Shown here: positions 25,753-35,848 of the stretch, one piece after another
Layout: every line of letters begins with the position of its first letter
Numbering within the stretch: the stretch's first letter is position 1
Assembly: GCF_017353175.1 (NCBI RefSeq)
Contig: NZ_JAFMYW010000001.1
Coordinates: forward strand, 186,001 to 250,000
Origin: Fibrella forsythiae
GTDB taxonomy: Bacteria; Bacteroidota; Bacteroidia; Cytophagales; Spirosomataceae
Direction: 5' to 3'
DNA: 64,000 nucleotides
Made by a program: the position numbers and the translations under genes
Notes under the pieces: generated by a model
What the model was told of the DNA's origin: nothing
What the model saw: the letters and a program-made list of their open reading frames with translations, nothing else
Databases searched by the model: none

Positions 25753-26940
25753 TCAGTCTGCCAGCTGTTGCCAGACGGTTTGGGCAATGAGCAACTCTTC
25801 GTCGGTGGCGATAACACGAACAGTAACCTGGCTATCTGACGCTGAGATCACAGCTGCATGGTCAACGTTCTGCTTTTCATTCAGAACAATGCCCGCATAA
25901 CCAAGATTGGCGCAGATACGGGACCGGATCTCCGATGCGTGTTCGCCGATACCGCCAGAAAAAACAAGCGTGTCGAGGCCGCCGAGAATGGCCATAAGAC
26001 CTCCAATTGCTTTTTTGGTCTGGTAACAGAATAAGTCAACGGCTTCTGCGGCCCGAATGTCATCGGCTTGTTTATGTAGCAGGTCGAGCATGTCTGAACT
26101 TGTTTCTGAGATGCCCAGCATGCCTGATTCGTGATTGATGAGCTGATTGAACTGCCCGGACGTTAACTGTTCAGACTGCATCATGAACCAGGCAACACCC
26201 GGATCGAGATCGCCCGGGCGGGTGCCCATGGGTAAACCACCAGCCGGAGTGAATCCCATCGTGGTGTCGATGCTTTTTCCGCCCAATACGGCTGCCAGAC
26301 TTGCACCGCCGCCCAGATGAGCCAGCACCACCCGACCAGTCGCCGCTTTTTCACCGGCAACCCGGCCAAGCTCCTGGATCAGGTACGTATATGACAGGCC
26401 ATGAAATCCGTAGCGGCGAATTCCCTGCCTGTCGAACCGGCGGGGAATGGGGAGCAGTTGAGCCACACGGGGTAAGGTTTGGTGAAAAGCCGTGTCGAAG
26501 CAGGCAATCTGGGGGAGGGTCGGATGCCGTCTCTGGCATGCTTCGATCAACTCAATTTCGGCTGGCAAGTGATCAGGATCATACACACTGATTCGACGTA
26601 GTTCGGTCAGTAAATCAGTGGATACCCGTTCGGGAGCTACATGGTTCATGCCATGCACCACCCGATGACCAATGGCAACTACCGAAACGAAGTCGGGCAG
26701 TTTTTCCAGCCAGTCGAGCAGGAATATTACCGCCGACTGATGATCACTACCGGCTATTGCACAGCTTAATGGCTGAGCATTTATAGAGTGCGAATACGTC
26801 AGTTGAGTGCCCGGCAACCCAATGCGGCTGATCTGGCCGTGTAGCGTTCGTTCCAGTCTTCCCCCCGCCCGGTACAGGGCAAACTTGATGCTCGATGAGC
26901 CACCATTAAGTGTCAGAATGCTTTTTGTTGTTAACTTCAT
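25753..26940 (-). CDS. ackA: Acetate kinase
   Basis: The 395-residue protein carries the acetate kinase signatures: LTLNGGSSSIKFALY near the start, GHRVVHGMNH, the catalytic region FDTAFHQTLP, GFHGLSYTYL, HLGGGASL, STMGFTPAGG-like spacing (TTMGFTPAGGLPMGTRPGD) and the terminal FSGGIGEHASEIR. It interconverts acetyl phosphate plus ADP with acetate plus ATP. Without a phosphotransacetylase gene nearby and next to xfp, its natural supply here is phosphoketolase. The N-terminus is slightly variant (MKLTTKSILTLNGGSSS) but complete. Confidence 0.95.
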   Translation of the reverse strand: MKLTTKSILTLNGGSSSIKFALYRAGGRLERTLHGQISRIGLPGTQLTYSHSINAQPLSCAIAGSDHQSAVIFLLDWLEKLPDFVSVVAIGHRVVHGMNHVAPERVSTDLLTELRRISVYDPDHLPAEIELIEACQRRHPTLPQIACFDTAFHQTLPRVAQLLPIPRRFDRQGIRRYGFHGLSYTYLIQELGRVAGEKAATGRVVLAHLGGGASLAAVLGGKSIDTTMGFTPAGGLPMGTRPGDLDPGVAWFMMQSEQLTSGQFNQLINHESGMLGISETSSDMLDLLHKQADDIRAAEAVDLFCYQTKKAIGGLMAILGGLDTLVFSGGIGEHASEIRSRICANLGYAGIVLNEKQNVDHAAVISASDSQVTVRVIATDEELLIAQTVWQQLAD

Positions 26941-26990
26941 TGATTAAGCGGCTTGTGCCTGTTCAACCGCGCCCGACCTAAGGCGCTTGT

Positions 26991-27860
26991 CTAAAGCGCG
27001 AAATCGAGATTTGACAGGTCTTCGATATGCTCAGGGGCTTCAGTGCGGGCATCGTCATATATGGTCAGGAGTGGAACAGCGGGCGAAAATGCCTTTGCCC
27101 GAACATGGCTATTTGTTGCCGACGGATTTGGTCGACCTTTATACCGGGGAATCGTTACAAGCAGATCAACCGTATGGCCAGCCAGAAAATCGTCGATACC
27201 CTGTTTGGCATTTGAAGCCTGAATATGGGCTATCGTCGGATCAATTGGGCGGAGATGGTGCCTGATTAGTGCCTCCTGTTCAACATGAATGACTTTTTTG
27301 TCAGGCGTGTCGATTGTCAGCAAGGTTAGGGTGGCCCCTTTGCGTAATACCAGTTCTTTTACCGTGTCTAGTAGCTGATAGTCAGTTAGATTGGCAAAAT
27401 CAATGGCCAGCACAATCTGATGGATCGGCCTGATTGGTGCCGCATCGGGAACGACCAGCACGTTTGCTTTGAGCTTGCGAATCAACGCAATGGCACTGTT
27501 GCCAAAGACAATGTCTGTGCCTTCGTCGCTGGGCCCTATCACAACAATGTCGTAGGCTTCAGCGTCGACCGATTCTTCCACAATATCATATGGTTGCCCC
27601 GGCTTGTCGGAAGACCGGAAGGTATGCCAGTCGGTAATGGTTTCATCGCGTAACGTACCAACTGCCTCGTGCAGTCTGGACATGTAACTGACTCGGGTTG
27701 TGTCTGCATCGTACCTGGGTTCATGAATGCCGTCTGGTGTATCCGGGTGCGGATACAGAAGGTGAAAGTCGGTGGCGACATCGCCAAAAAAGGCACGGGC
27801 AAAGGCAACGGCATGGCGGGAGGCTGGCGAAAAATTGGTCAGCAGGAGTACTTTTTTCAT
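26991..27860 (-). CDS. Tandem universal stress protein (UspA family)
   Basis: The 289-residue protein contains two Usp domains. The first opens KVLLLTNFSPASRHAVAFAR and includes VVIGPSDEGTDIVFGNSA; the second opens HQIVLAIDFANLTDYQLLDT and ends in a less conserved region (DLLVTIPRYKGRP). The ATP-binding G-2x-G-9x-G motif is partial in the first domain and not evident in the second. It is followed by ackA (50-base gap) and preceded by another Usp gene. Members of this family respond to starvation, hypoxia or redox stress in many bacteria; its specific job here is unknown. Confidence 0.85.
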   Translation of the reverse strand: MKKVLLLTNFSPASRHAVAFARAFFGDVATDFHLLYPHPDTPDGIHEPRYDADTTRVSYMSRLHEAVGTLRDETITDWHTFRSSDKPGQPYDIVEESVDAEAYDIVVIGPSDEGTDIVFGNSAIALIRKLKANVLVVPDAAPIRPIHQIVLAIDFANLTDYQLLDTVKELVLRKGATLTLLTIDTPDKKVIHVEQEALIRHHLRPIDPTIAHIQASNAKQGIDDFLAGHTVDLLVTIPRYKGRPNPSATNSHVRAKAFSPAVPLLTIYDDARTEAPEHIEDLSNLDFAL

Positions 27861-27895
27861 GTATGTTAGGGAGAGGGATTCAACACGTAAGGGGG

Positions 27896-28711
27896 TCAGA
27901 AAGCAGCCAGAACCGGGATTGTAGCCAGGCGGGCCACTTCCTGAGTAACCGATTCAAGCAGGTATGTTCGTAACCGGCTATGGGGTTTGGGCAGCATCAT
28001 GATCAGATCTGCCTTGTACTGGTCGAAGTAGGTTTCCAGGGCCAGCGGAAGGTCGTATCCTGGTAAAAAGCTGAACGTATGTGGCTGATGGCGAAGAAGA
28101 TCCCGGATTTTATGGGCCGCGTTCTGATCCAATTCGGTTGGATCGTCTTCGATACAAACCACATCCAGGGATACGTTTAACAATGTTGCAAACCGCAGGA
28201 CTGTATCAAAAGCCAGCGCATCGATTGAGTCTGACAAGTCAATAGCCAGCACAGCATGCTGTGGTTTTTGGAATAGCGCACAGGGTGGTACCAGCAGCAT
28301 AGGTACGTGGGTGCGCGGAATCAGGTCGGTGGCCAGACTGCCCAACTCTCTGGCCAGTTTTGGTTCGTCGCCCGCCACGCCCATTACCAGTAAATCGGCC
28401 TTCTGGCTGGCTGCCTCTTCCACAACGCTGGCAGATGGTGAGCCGGGCCTGGCAACCACCGAGATATCGATAAAGCCATCGGTAAGCTGAAGCATCTGCT
28501 CGCGCAAATGATTTAGCTGGTGTAACGCCCGCATGTGCTGAGCTTCGGCAGTTGAGGTGAGCCATTCCTGCGCCGGAGCGTCGTTGGGCAACGGATCATA
28601 CGCGTGAATCAATACCAGCCGGGTATGAAGGTGTCGAGCCAGCGCGAGCGCATAGTCGGTAGCCCAGTGGGCACCATATGAAAAATCTGTAGCAACCAGG
28701 ATCGTGTTCAT
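27896..28711 (-). CDS. Tandem universal stress protein (UspA family)
   Basis: The 271-residue protein has two Usp halves. The first begins ILVATDFSYGAHWATDYALA and carries LLVMGVAGDEPKLARELGSLATDLI close to the ATP-binding glycine pattern; the second begins HAVLAIDLSDSIDALAFDTV and ends with ADLIMMLPKPHSRLRTYLLE. The closing MMLPKPHS resembles the corresponding MMLPQTRN of the Usp encoded at 34977-35798, so the two look like paralogues. It is probably the first gene of the Usp-Usp-ackA-xfp unit, with a 130-base gap upstream. Confidence 0.87.
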   Translation of the reverse strand: MNTILVATDFSYGAHWATDYALALARHLHTRLVLIHAYDPLPNDAPAQEWLTSTAEAQHMRALHQLNHLREQMLQLTDGFIDISVVARPGSPSASVVEEAASQKADLLVMGVAGDEPKLARELGSLATDLIPRTHVPMLLVPPCALFQKPQHAVLAIDLSDSIDALAFDTVLRFATLLNVSLDVVCIEDDPTELDQNAAHKIRDLLRHQPHTFSFLPGYDLPLALETYFDQYKADLIMMLPKPHSRLRTYLLESVTQEVARLATIPVLAAF

Positions 28712-28841
28712 AACACAGAAATGATGAAAATGTCATTTATAGTCAGTAGGTTGTGATTCATGGCCATTGAAGCTTGCTGAAACAGGGTATTTACGAAGGA
28801 ATGACCACGCTTATGAACCATAAACGGACCACCTAATGACG

Positions 28842-31340
28842 CTAATGGCTGTAGACTTTGTAGCCCTCAATCCAGCCAACGCCAGCCAGAGCAGCCAGTG
28901 AACACCAGCCAAAGCTGGCTGACGAAACCGTCGCAAATCCGAATAATTGCTGCACTTGCGGGATAAACAACGTGGCCAGCAAGAGCACCAGTGTCAGGCC
29001 AAGCATAAGCCAGAGCAGCCAGTTTGGTGTCTTGATTGTTTCAAAAACTGACCGGGTAAATGAGCGGTTGACGAGTGTGAGCAGGATATTGCTGATTACC
29101 AGCGTGGTGAAAACCAGCGTTCTGACAACCTCGACCGACTCACCCTGATGCATGGTCACGTAGTATACACCCAGCACTGCCAGCGTGATTCCGATTCCCT
29201 GCGCGACGCTCCGAAACAGTGCAGAACCGGCCAGAAACGTGTCGGTCAACAGGCGGGGTGGTTGTTGCATCTGGCCTTGTTCAGCGGGTTCGTTTTCAAA
29301 GGCAATCGAGCAGGTTGGGCCCATCACCAGTTCCAGAAAAATGACGTGAATTGGACTAAAGATGTTCTCCCACTTCCAGCCGGCAAGCAACGGGATAGCA
29401 ACCGTGAGAATAATCGGAATATGGATGGAAACGATGTAAGCAACGGCTTTTTGGAGGTTCTGGTAGATACGTCGCCCTTGCGCAATGGCGTCGATCATGC
29501 TGCTCAGGTCGTCATTGACCAGTACCAGCGACGCCGCCTGACGGGCTACCTCTGTGCCTCGTTTACCCATTGCCACACCGATGTGCGCCGCTTTCAGGGC
29601 TGGCCCATCATTCACCCCGTCGCCGGTCATCGCCACAACTTCGCCATTGCGCTTAAGGGCCTCTACTACCCGGAGTTTGGCCTCGGGGAACATGCGGGCA
29701 AATACCGCTTCGGTGATCACCTGCTGTTGCAGCGTGGCATCGTCCATGGCCATGATCTGCTGTCCGGTCACAAACGTGTCTGCACCAGCAAGACCTACCT
29801 GCCTGGCAATGGCCTGGGCTGTTTCCGGGTAATCGCCGGTGATCATCTTTACCTGAATACCCGCCTGGGTGAAAGCATTGATAACCCTGGCTGCGTTTGG
29901 CTTTGGTGGATTTTCGACCGCCACCAGGCCTAAAAAAGTCCAGCTGAACTCATCCTGCTGTGCCGGAAAATCGGGTGCCAGGTACGTTCCCTCTGCAACG
30001 CCCAACACCCGAAAGCCTTGTTCAGATAATGATTTGGTAACGTGTCGAATGCGTTCAGCAACAATAGGAGCTGGGCAGCAGACGGCCAGTATGTGTTCAA
30101 CGGCGCCTTTCCCCGCCACAACCAGTTCACCCCCTGGCGCTTGCCGAACATGCGTCATCATGGGTGGTGTGCCAGCCAGCGGATATTCGTGAACCAGCGG
30201 GTACGTACCTGGGGCGTCGGGCAGATTTGCGGCAGAGCAGGCATCAATAATAGCCTTCTCCATCGGGTCGAAGGGGACGGTTTCGCTGGCCCACCGCGCA
30301 AAGGCCAGTACTGTTGATGCTGTTTCTGATAAGGAGTTGTGCTGTGTCGGGTTTAGGGGCACCAGCTGATCAATAGCTCCGTCGTATAGCTGCCTGACGG
30401 CCAGGCCATTCTGTGTGATGGTGCCGGTTTTGTCGGTGCAGATAACGGTGGCTGAACCAAGACTTTCTACCGTTTGGGGCTGTTTAGTCAGCACGCCCAT
30501 ACGACTGAGGCGAACGGCTCCCAGAGCCATGAAACTGCTGAAGGCCACCGGAATCTCTTCGGGTAAAATAGACATGGCCAGGGTCAGGCCGAAGAGTAAG
30601 GCCGTCATCCAGTTGCCGGAATGCGCAAAGTTGATGCCCCACACCAGCAAGAAAGCACCTGCACCGATCCAAGCCATTCGCAGCACAAACTGGCTGATCT
30701 GGATCTGTAAAGGTGTTTTTTCGGTCTGGATCTTCTCGATGCTGTGCCCGATTTGGCCCAGTTCCGTTTCCTTACCGATTGCCGTTACCGTTAGCCAGGC
30801 GCTACCCGACGCCACAGTTGTGCCGGCAAAAACTGTAGCGGTAGCTGTTTTTGACACTGAAATAGATTCGCCGGTCAGTATAGATTCATCGATCGAGAAA
30901 TCATTGGTATTCTCAAGGAAACCGTCGGCGGAAATTTGTTCACCTTCCTCAACCAGCACGGCATCGCCCACAACGATGTCTTCGACAGCAATAGAAAGCA
31001 ACGTACCATTTCGCCGGACCTGTGCCCGCGGTTGCGTAAGATCGCGCAGGGCACCTAACGCTTTGTTGCTTCGAATGGACTGGTAAACTGAAATGCCCGA
31101 GACCAGCAACAGGGCCGCGATGAGCGTTATGGCTTCTTCGATCTGACTAACGGCAAAGTAGATGGTACAGGCCGCCACCAGTAGCAGAAACATGGGTTCC
31201 AGCACTACTTCCTTTACTGTGCTCAACAACCCAGAACCAGCGTCAACGGTCAGTACATTTCGGCCATGCTCCACCCGCGACTGCGCAACGGCGTTGTCGG
31301 TTAGTCCCAGGATCTGTGGTTCTTGTGTGATCGTCTTCAT
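28842..31340 (-). CDS. Cation-transporting P-type ATPase (PEEIP-type)
   Basis: The 832-residue protein has all P-type landmarks: the actuator motif LTGESISVSK, the membrane motif PEEIPVAFSSFMALGA, the phosphorylation site VICTDKTGTITQNG, MTGDGVNDGPALK, and a C-terminal membrane domain. PEEIP in the fourth helix differs from the PEGLP of calcium pumps and from CPx of metal pumps, so the ion is not clear. Its ATG overlaps the stop codon of the preceding P-type ATPase gene (31340-31337), showing tight coupling of two different pumps. Confidence 0.88.
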   Translation of the reverse strand: MKTITQEPQILGLTDNAVAQSRVEHGRNVLTVDAGSGLLSTVKEVVLEPMFLLLVAACTIYFAVSQIEEAITLIAALLLVSGISVYQSIRSNKALGALRDLTQPRAQVRRNGTLLSIAVEDIVVGDAVLVEEGEQISADGFLENTNDFSIDESILTGESISVSKTATATVFAGTTVASGSAWLTVTAIGKETELGQIGHSIEKIQTEKTPLQIQISQFVLRMAWIGAGAFLLVWGINFAHSGNWMTALLFGLTLAMSILPEEIPVAFSSFMALGAVRLSRMGVLTKQPQTVESLGSATVICTDKTGTITQNGLAVRQLYDGAIDQLVPLNPTQHNSLSETASTVLAFARWASETVPFDPMEKAIIDACSAANLPDAPGTYPLVHEYPLAGTPPMMTHVRQAPGGELVVAGKGAVEHILAVCCPAPIVAERIRHVTKSLSEQGFRVLGVAEGTYLAPDFPAQQDEFSWTFLGLVAVENPPKPNAARVINAFTQAGIQVKMITGDYPETAQAIARQVGLAGADTFVTGQQIMAMDDATLQQQVITEAVFARMFPEAKLRVVEALKRNGEVVAMTGDGVNDGPALKAAHIGVAMGKRGTEVARQAASLVLVNDDLSSMIDAIAQGRRIYQNLQKAVAYIVSIHIPIILTVAIPLLAGWKWENIFSPIHVIFLELVMGPTCSIAFENEPAEQGQMQQPPRLLTDTFLAGSALFRSVAQGIGITLAVLGVYYVTMHQGESVEVVRTLVFTTLVISNILLTLVNRSFTRSVFETIKTPNWLLWLMLGLTLVLLLATLFIPQVQQLFGFATVSSASFGWCSLAALAGVGWIEGYKVYSH

Positions 31341-33982
31341 GGTAGCGAATCGAAGACAGTAGCAAACTGGGTGCGTTTTGCCGGAAGAATATGGTGACTG
31401 CGAACCGGTTTTTTTGTGCGTTTTCTGCCGATCAGTTTCTGGAGTTCAACAGCCCAGAACACCAGGCTCGATACTGCAACGGTTACCCCCATTTCAAACC
31501 AGGTGAGCGGCTGCGTATGAAAAAGTGCGTTGAAAAAAGGCAGGTAAATGACCAGCAACTGGAGCACTACTGCCAGCACCAGGGCGCCGAGCATAGGCTT
31601 ATTGGCCAGCACAGAAAGGCTGAAAAAAGAAGCCCGTCGTGAGCGAATGGCAACGGCATTGCCCAGTTGGCTGAAGCATAGTACGGTAAAAGTCATGGTT
31701 TGCCAGTGTGGAATGCCCTCTGCAATGGCCCAGGCCTGTATGCCGATCGTTACCGCCCCGATCAGCAAACCAACCCAGAGAATAAACCACCCCATGCCAT
31801 CGGCAAAAATGGTCAGCGTTGGGTTGGCGGGTGGCCGTTTCATACTGTTTACCTCCGAGGGTTCGTAGGCGAGTGCAAGCCCCGGCAGGCCATCAGTAAT
31901 GAGGTTGATCCACAGAATATGAATGGCCAGCAACGGAATGGGCAGCCCGAACAGAGGCGCCAGGAAGATAGACCAGATCTCACCCGCGTTGCCCGACATG
32001 ATGTAGCGAATAAATTTCAGAATATTGTCGAAGATGCGCCGCCCGTGCTTGACTGCTTTGACGATCGTGGCGAAGTTGTCGTCGAGCAAAATCATGTGGG
32101 CGGCCTCTTTAGCTACTTCGGTCCCTGTAATGCCCATGGCAATACCGATATCGGCATTTTTAAGGGCCGGGGCGTCATTTACACCGTCGCCTGTCATGGC
32201 TACAAACTGGTGACGGGCCTGCAAGGCGTTGATAATGCGTAGTTTCTGGGCAGGGTCAACCCTGGCGTATACCCGAACTCGTTCGACGATAGCATCGAAA
32301 TCGGCTTCGTTCAGGTTGGTCAATTCCGGTCCGGTTAGCACCAGATCATCAGCTGACGACACAATACCCAGGGTTTCGGCAATGGCTTTGGCCGTCAGCT
32401 TATGGTCGCCGGTGATCATGACCGTTACAATACCCGCCCGTTTACACTTGGCAACGGCTTTTTGGGCTTCGGGGCGGGGTGGGTCAATCATTCCGGCAAA
32501 CCCGATAAAAGTCAGATCTGATTCGATCGTGGCGGGAGATACACCTTCAGGCAATTCGGGTAGGAGTTTACCCGCAAAACCCAGCGTTCGGAAACCTTGT
32601 TCGGCCATCGCATTCACCCGCCTGGTCAAGTCAGGTACGTTGGCTTTTTCGGCAGTAGTGAGTTGGGTGAACAATGAACCAGCGGCGCCTTTGGTAATCA
32701 CCAGAATACCGTTACCTGTCTGATGCAGTGTGGTCATGCACTTACGCTCAGCATCGAACGGCAGTTCGGCAATACGAGGGTATTGGTGCTCGAGTGCTGT
32801 GCGGTCATAGCTTTTGGCAGCGCCATACTGCACTAGCGCAACCTCGGTCGAATCGCCAATCCAGCTTCCCTGGGCGTCGGCCGTGACATCGTTGTTCAGC
32901 GTCATGGCCGTAAGCAGACTATTTTGGTCAGCTAAAACAGGCAGGCTCCCCGTCGGCGATTCATACGTTTCCTGAACCGTCATCCTGTTGAGGGTCAACG
33001 TACCTGTTTTGTCGGTGCAGATGTAGGTGACAGACCCCAGAGTTTCTACGGCGGGTAGTTTACGAACCAGCGCATGGCTTTTTACCAGCCGTTTCGCGCC
33101 CAGCGCAAGGGCAACCGTGACCAACGCGGGCAGTGCTTCCGGAATGGCGGCCACCGCCAGCGAAATGGCAATCAATAGCAGAGCTACTACCGGTTCGCCA
33201 CGCAGCCAGCCAACCAGGAAAAAGAGTATACAGATACCAATGGCTGCTGCTGCCAGGCTTTTTCCGAACGTACCCAGCCGTTTCTGAAGCGGTGTGCTGA
33301 TACCATCAGTCTGCACAAGTTTGGCGATTTTTCCCAACTCGGTTTTCATGCCGGTTGCCACCACGTATGCCGATGCCCGGCCGTTGGTTACGTAGGTGCC
33401 TTTGTAGCCGGTGTTCAGCCGGTCGCCGAGCGGGTAGTCGCCAGAAGGCAGCGCATCCGCATTTTTCTCGGCATTCTCCGATTCACCCGTAAGCGATGAC
33501 TCATCCACTTTTAGAGCGTGCGTGTCGAAGAAGCGAACATCAGCGGGAATAACGTTGCCAGATTCCAGCTGGATCACATCGCCGGGTACCAGATCTGCCG
33601 CCGGTATACTTGCTAACTGCTTGCCCCGTAGAACCTTGGCATGGCTCGGTGCCATTTTTTTTAGGGCATCCATGGCCTGTTCGGCCTGGTATTCCTGAAA
33701 AAAACCAACCAGTGCATTCAGCACCACGATAGCCAGAATCACATAGGCAGAATTCAACTCGCCCACCAGGCCGGATATGGCTGCCGCCGCAAGGAGCACC
33801 AGAATCATCACGTCTGAGAGCTGGTGCAGCACCATCCGCCAGATCGTGTTCTGTTTGGCCTTGTCGATCTGATTCGGGCCATAGTCTGCCCGCCGCTGTT
33901 GGGCGGTATCGGTATCGAGGCCACCCGGCGACGTACCCAGCGAATGGGCTACGTCGGCAACTGGTGTTAGATGATACTCCAT
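31337..33982 (-). CDS. Cation-transporting P-type ATPase (P2-type, calcium-pump-like)
   Basis: Starting at the ATG at 33982 (MEYHLTPVADVAHSLGTS) it has 881 residues. Motifs are the cation-ATPase N-terminal domain, SSLTGESENAEK, PEALPALVTVALALGAKRL (PEGLP variant), YICTDKTGTLTLNRM, VAMTGDGVNDAPALKNADIG, and the long C-terminal membrane domain with SIFLAPLFGLPIPLLAIHIL. This is the layout of P2A/P2B pumps for Ca2+ or for Na+/K+. It sits between the broken lactate dehydrogenase gene and the second ATPase gene. Confidence 0.9.
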   Translation of the reverse strand: MEYHLTPVADVAHSLGTSPGGLDTDTAQQRRADYGPNQIDKAKQNTIWRMVLHQLSDVMILVLLAAAAISGLVGELNSAYVILAIVVLNALVGFFQEYQAEQAMDALKKMAPSHAKVLRGKQLASIPAADLVPGDVIQLESGNVIPADVRFFDTHALKVDESSLTGESENAEKNADALPSGDYPLGDRLNTGYKGTYVTNGRASAYVVATGMKTELGKIAKLVQTDGISTPLQKRLGTFGKSLAAAAIGICILFFLVGWLRGEPVVALLLIAISLAVAAIPEALPALVTVALALGAKRLVKSHALVRKLPAVETLGSVTYICTDKTGTLTLNRMTVQETYESPTGSLPVLADQNSLLTAMTLNNDVTADAQGSWIGDSTEVALVQYGAAKSYDRTALEHQYPRIAELPFDAERKCMTTLHQTGNGILVITKGAAGSLFTQLTTAEKANVPDLTRRVNAMAEQGFRTLGFAGKLLPELPEGVSPATIESDLTFIGFAGMIDPPRPEAQKAVAKCKRAGIVTVMITGDHKLTAKAIAETLGIVSSADDLVLTGPELTNLNEADFDAIVERVRVYARVDPAQKLRIINALQARHQFVAMTGDGVNDAPALKNADIGIAMGITGTEVAKEAAHMILLDDNFATIVKAVKHGRRIFDNILKFIRYIMSGNAGEIWSIFLAPLFGLPIPLLAIHILWINLITDGLPGLALAYEPSEVNSMKRPPANPTLTIFADGMGWFILWVGLLIGAVTIGIQAWAIAEGIPHWQTMTFTVLCFSQLGNAVAIRSRRASFFSLSVLANKPMLGALVLAVVLQLLVIYLPFFNALFHTQPLTWFEMGVTVAVSSLVFWAVELQKLIGRKRTKKPVRSHHILPAKRTQFATVFDSLP

Positions 33983-34007
33983 AGTTGGCTGTAGCGAGCG
34001 GTGGCTG

Positions 34008-34954
34008 TTAACCCACCACAACACAATCGGCTGGCAGGTGCTCCTGCTCCAGGTACGTTAGGTTGTTGAGGGTAGTGCGGGCAATCTGTTCCATGGCTTC
34101 CTGCGTGAAAAAGCCCTGATGCGACGTTACAAGCACGTTTGACAGATGGGTGAGCGCGTTCAGATCGGCGTCGGGCATGGGTTTTTCTGACCAGTCGGCG
34201 TAGAAGAAATCGTCCTCCAGTTCGTATACATCGATTCCCAGGGCGCCCAACCGGCCGCTTTCAAGGGCATCCAGCACGGCGGGTGTATCGAGTAGCCCGC
34301 CGCGGCGTTGATCAGGTGGTGCGTTTCCGGGGTCAGCGGGCAGTGCAGCGAGATCACGTCTGCTTCGGCCAGCAACTCATTCAGGGGCAGGTACTCCACT
34401 CCAAGTTGCTGGAGAACAGCCGAGCGCATCTTGTCGTGGGCCAGTACCCGGCAGCCAAATCCAAGCATAATGCGGGCAAAAGCCGCCCCGATTTTGCCCG
34501 TGCCGATAACGCCGATGCGTTTGCCAAACAGATCGAATCCCATCAGTCCGTCGAGCCTAAAATCATGCTGATTGGTGCGCTGATAGGCCAGATACGTTTT
34601 CCGGTTTAGCGATAGTAGCAGGGCCGCAGCATGTTCGGCAACCGAATGGGGCGAGTAGGCTGGGACACGGAGGATGCGAATGCCAAATTCCTTTGCCGCA
34701 GGAACATCGACCTGATTGTAGCCGATACAGCGAAGCGCAACCAACCGAATGCCCAGACTGGCAAGCGCCGTAAGTATTGATCGGTTAAGCTGGTCGTTGA
34801 CGAACACACAGATAGCCTGTTGACCCGCCGCCAGTTGAACGGTGTCGGCTGTCAAAGCTTCTGAAAAGAACGTTAACTCGTGGCGGTGGTTGCTGTTGGC
34901 CGCTGCCAGAAAAGGCTGTTCGTAGGTCTGACAGCTGAAGAATGCGATCGTCAT
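34008..34954 (-). pseudogene. ldhA: D-lactate dehydrogenase (LdhA-type), broken by an internal deletion/frameshift
   Basis: The first part (ATG at 34954, MTIAFFSCQTYEQPFLAA) follows LdhA closely, including ALRCIGYNQVD, RVPAYSPHSVAEHAAALLLS, GVIGTGKIGAAFARI and DVISLHCPLTPETHHLIN. At about 34300 the frame then slips. The rest of the enzyme (RGGLLDT, LGALGIDVYE, LVTSHQGFFTQEAME) is read in another frame to the stop at 34008. Compared with the usual LIN...NTSRG spacing, about 49 bases are missing between LIN and RGG, leaving 2 bases. The catalytic Arg, Glu and His regions all lie after the break, so the reading frame as given cannot make an active enzyme. An assembly or sequencing error is possible. 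Confidence 0.85.
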
Positions 34955-34976
34955 GTTGAGTAGGTTAAGGCTTGAA

Positions 34977-35798
34977 TTAGACAACAGCCAGCACGGGAAT
35001 GTCAGTCAGGCGGGCGAGGTGTTTGGTTTCACCTTCCGTAAATAAACTGTCCAGCCAGTTTCGGGTCTGTGGCAGCATCATGATCAGGTCTGCCTTTGAT
35101 GTATGGGCATAGGTCAGCAGCGTATTGTAGATGTCGCCTTCCTGGGCTTCAATGGTCAGCGAATAATGTTGCTGATCCAGCAGATGACGTATGTGTTCGG
35201 CCTGATCCTGGGTGTTGGGGTCGTCCAGTTTATTACTGATACACAAGACGTCAAGCGCGCATCCGAACGCTTTCGTAAAGTCCAGTACTGTAGACAGCGC
35301 AAAGGCATTGGGTGGCGAGGCAAGGTCAATGCCCAACACCACGTTTTTAATGCCTTCGTATGTACGTCCAGGCGGAATGAGCAGGAGAGGAACAGCTATT
35401 TGGGTAATCATATCTGTTGCCAGACTTCCCAGTACCTGGGCACTTTGGGGCGCCGTTCCAACCGTTGACATAATCAGCAGATCTGCCTCTTCAATCACCG
35501 TTTCGCGCTGGATAACTTCTCTGGCGCTCCCCTCCAGAGCCACAAAACGGATAGGTATATACGCACCGTGCTTTTTAGTCAATTCATGGGCAAGTTTTTG
35601 TAATTCGGTCTCGCTGATATCCCGAGTTGCGTTTACCGACAGGGGAAAGTCGCCTGTCTTGGCGGGATTGTCAGGCCATGCCTGATAGGCGTGAACCAGC
35701 ACGAGGGTGGCTTTCTGGTCATTGGCGAGCTGGGCTGCGAAATGGGCTGCCAGTGTGGCATTTTCCGAAAAATCGGTAGCTAAAAGGATGGTTTTCAT
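34977..35798 (-). CDS. Tandem universal stress protein (UspA family)
   Basis: The 273-residue protein has two Usp halves: TILLATDFSENATLAAHFAA with ADLLIMSTVGTAPQSAQVLG, then NVVLGIDLASPPNAFALSTV with ADLIMMLPQTRNWLDSLFTE. The second half includes a threonine at the usual ATP-loop position but lacks the full glycine motif. It is the first gene of the leftward unit that continues with the lactate dehydrogenase remnant and the two pumps. An FNR-type box lies about 50 bases before its ATG, suggesting induction at low oxygen. Confidence 0.87.
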   Translation of the reverse strand: MKTILLATDFSENATLAAHFAAQLANDQKATLVLVHAYQAWPDNPAKTGDFPLSVNATRDISETELQKLAHELTKKHGAYIPIRFVALEGSAREVIQRETVIEEADLLIMSTVGTAPQSAQVLGSLATDMITQIAVPLLLIPPGRTYEGIKNVVLGIDLASPPNAFALSTVLDFTKAFGCALDVLCISNKLDDPNTQDQAEHIRHLLDQQHYSLTIEAQEGDIYNTLLTYAHTSKADLIMMLPQTRNWLDSLFTEGETKHLARLTDIPVLAVV

Positions 35799-35848
35799 GA
35801 GTAGACTGACGTTAAGTGATTCGTGTGCAGGTAATCGGCTTTTCTTTC

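Noticed and set aside
29148-29933. A 261-residue plus-strand frame
   Set aside because: Antisense shadow of the P-type ATPase core, including the phosphorylation and GDGVND regions.
34008-34277. A separate 89-residue protein
   Set aside because: It is the C-terminal part of the broken ldhA gene (GIDVYE, SHQGFFT) and not an independent gene.
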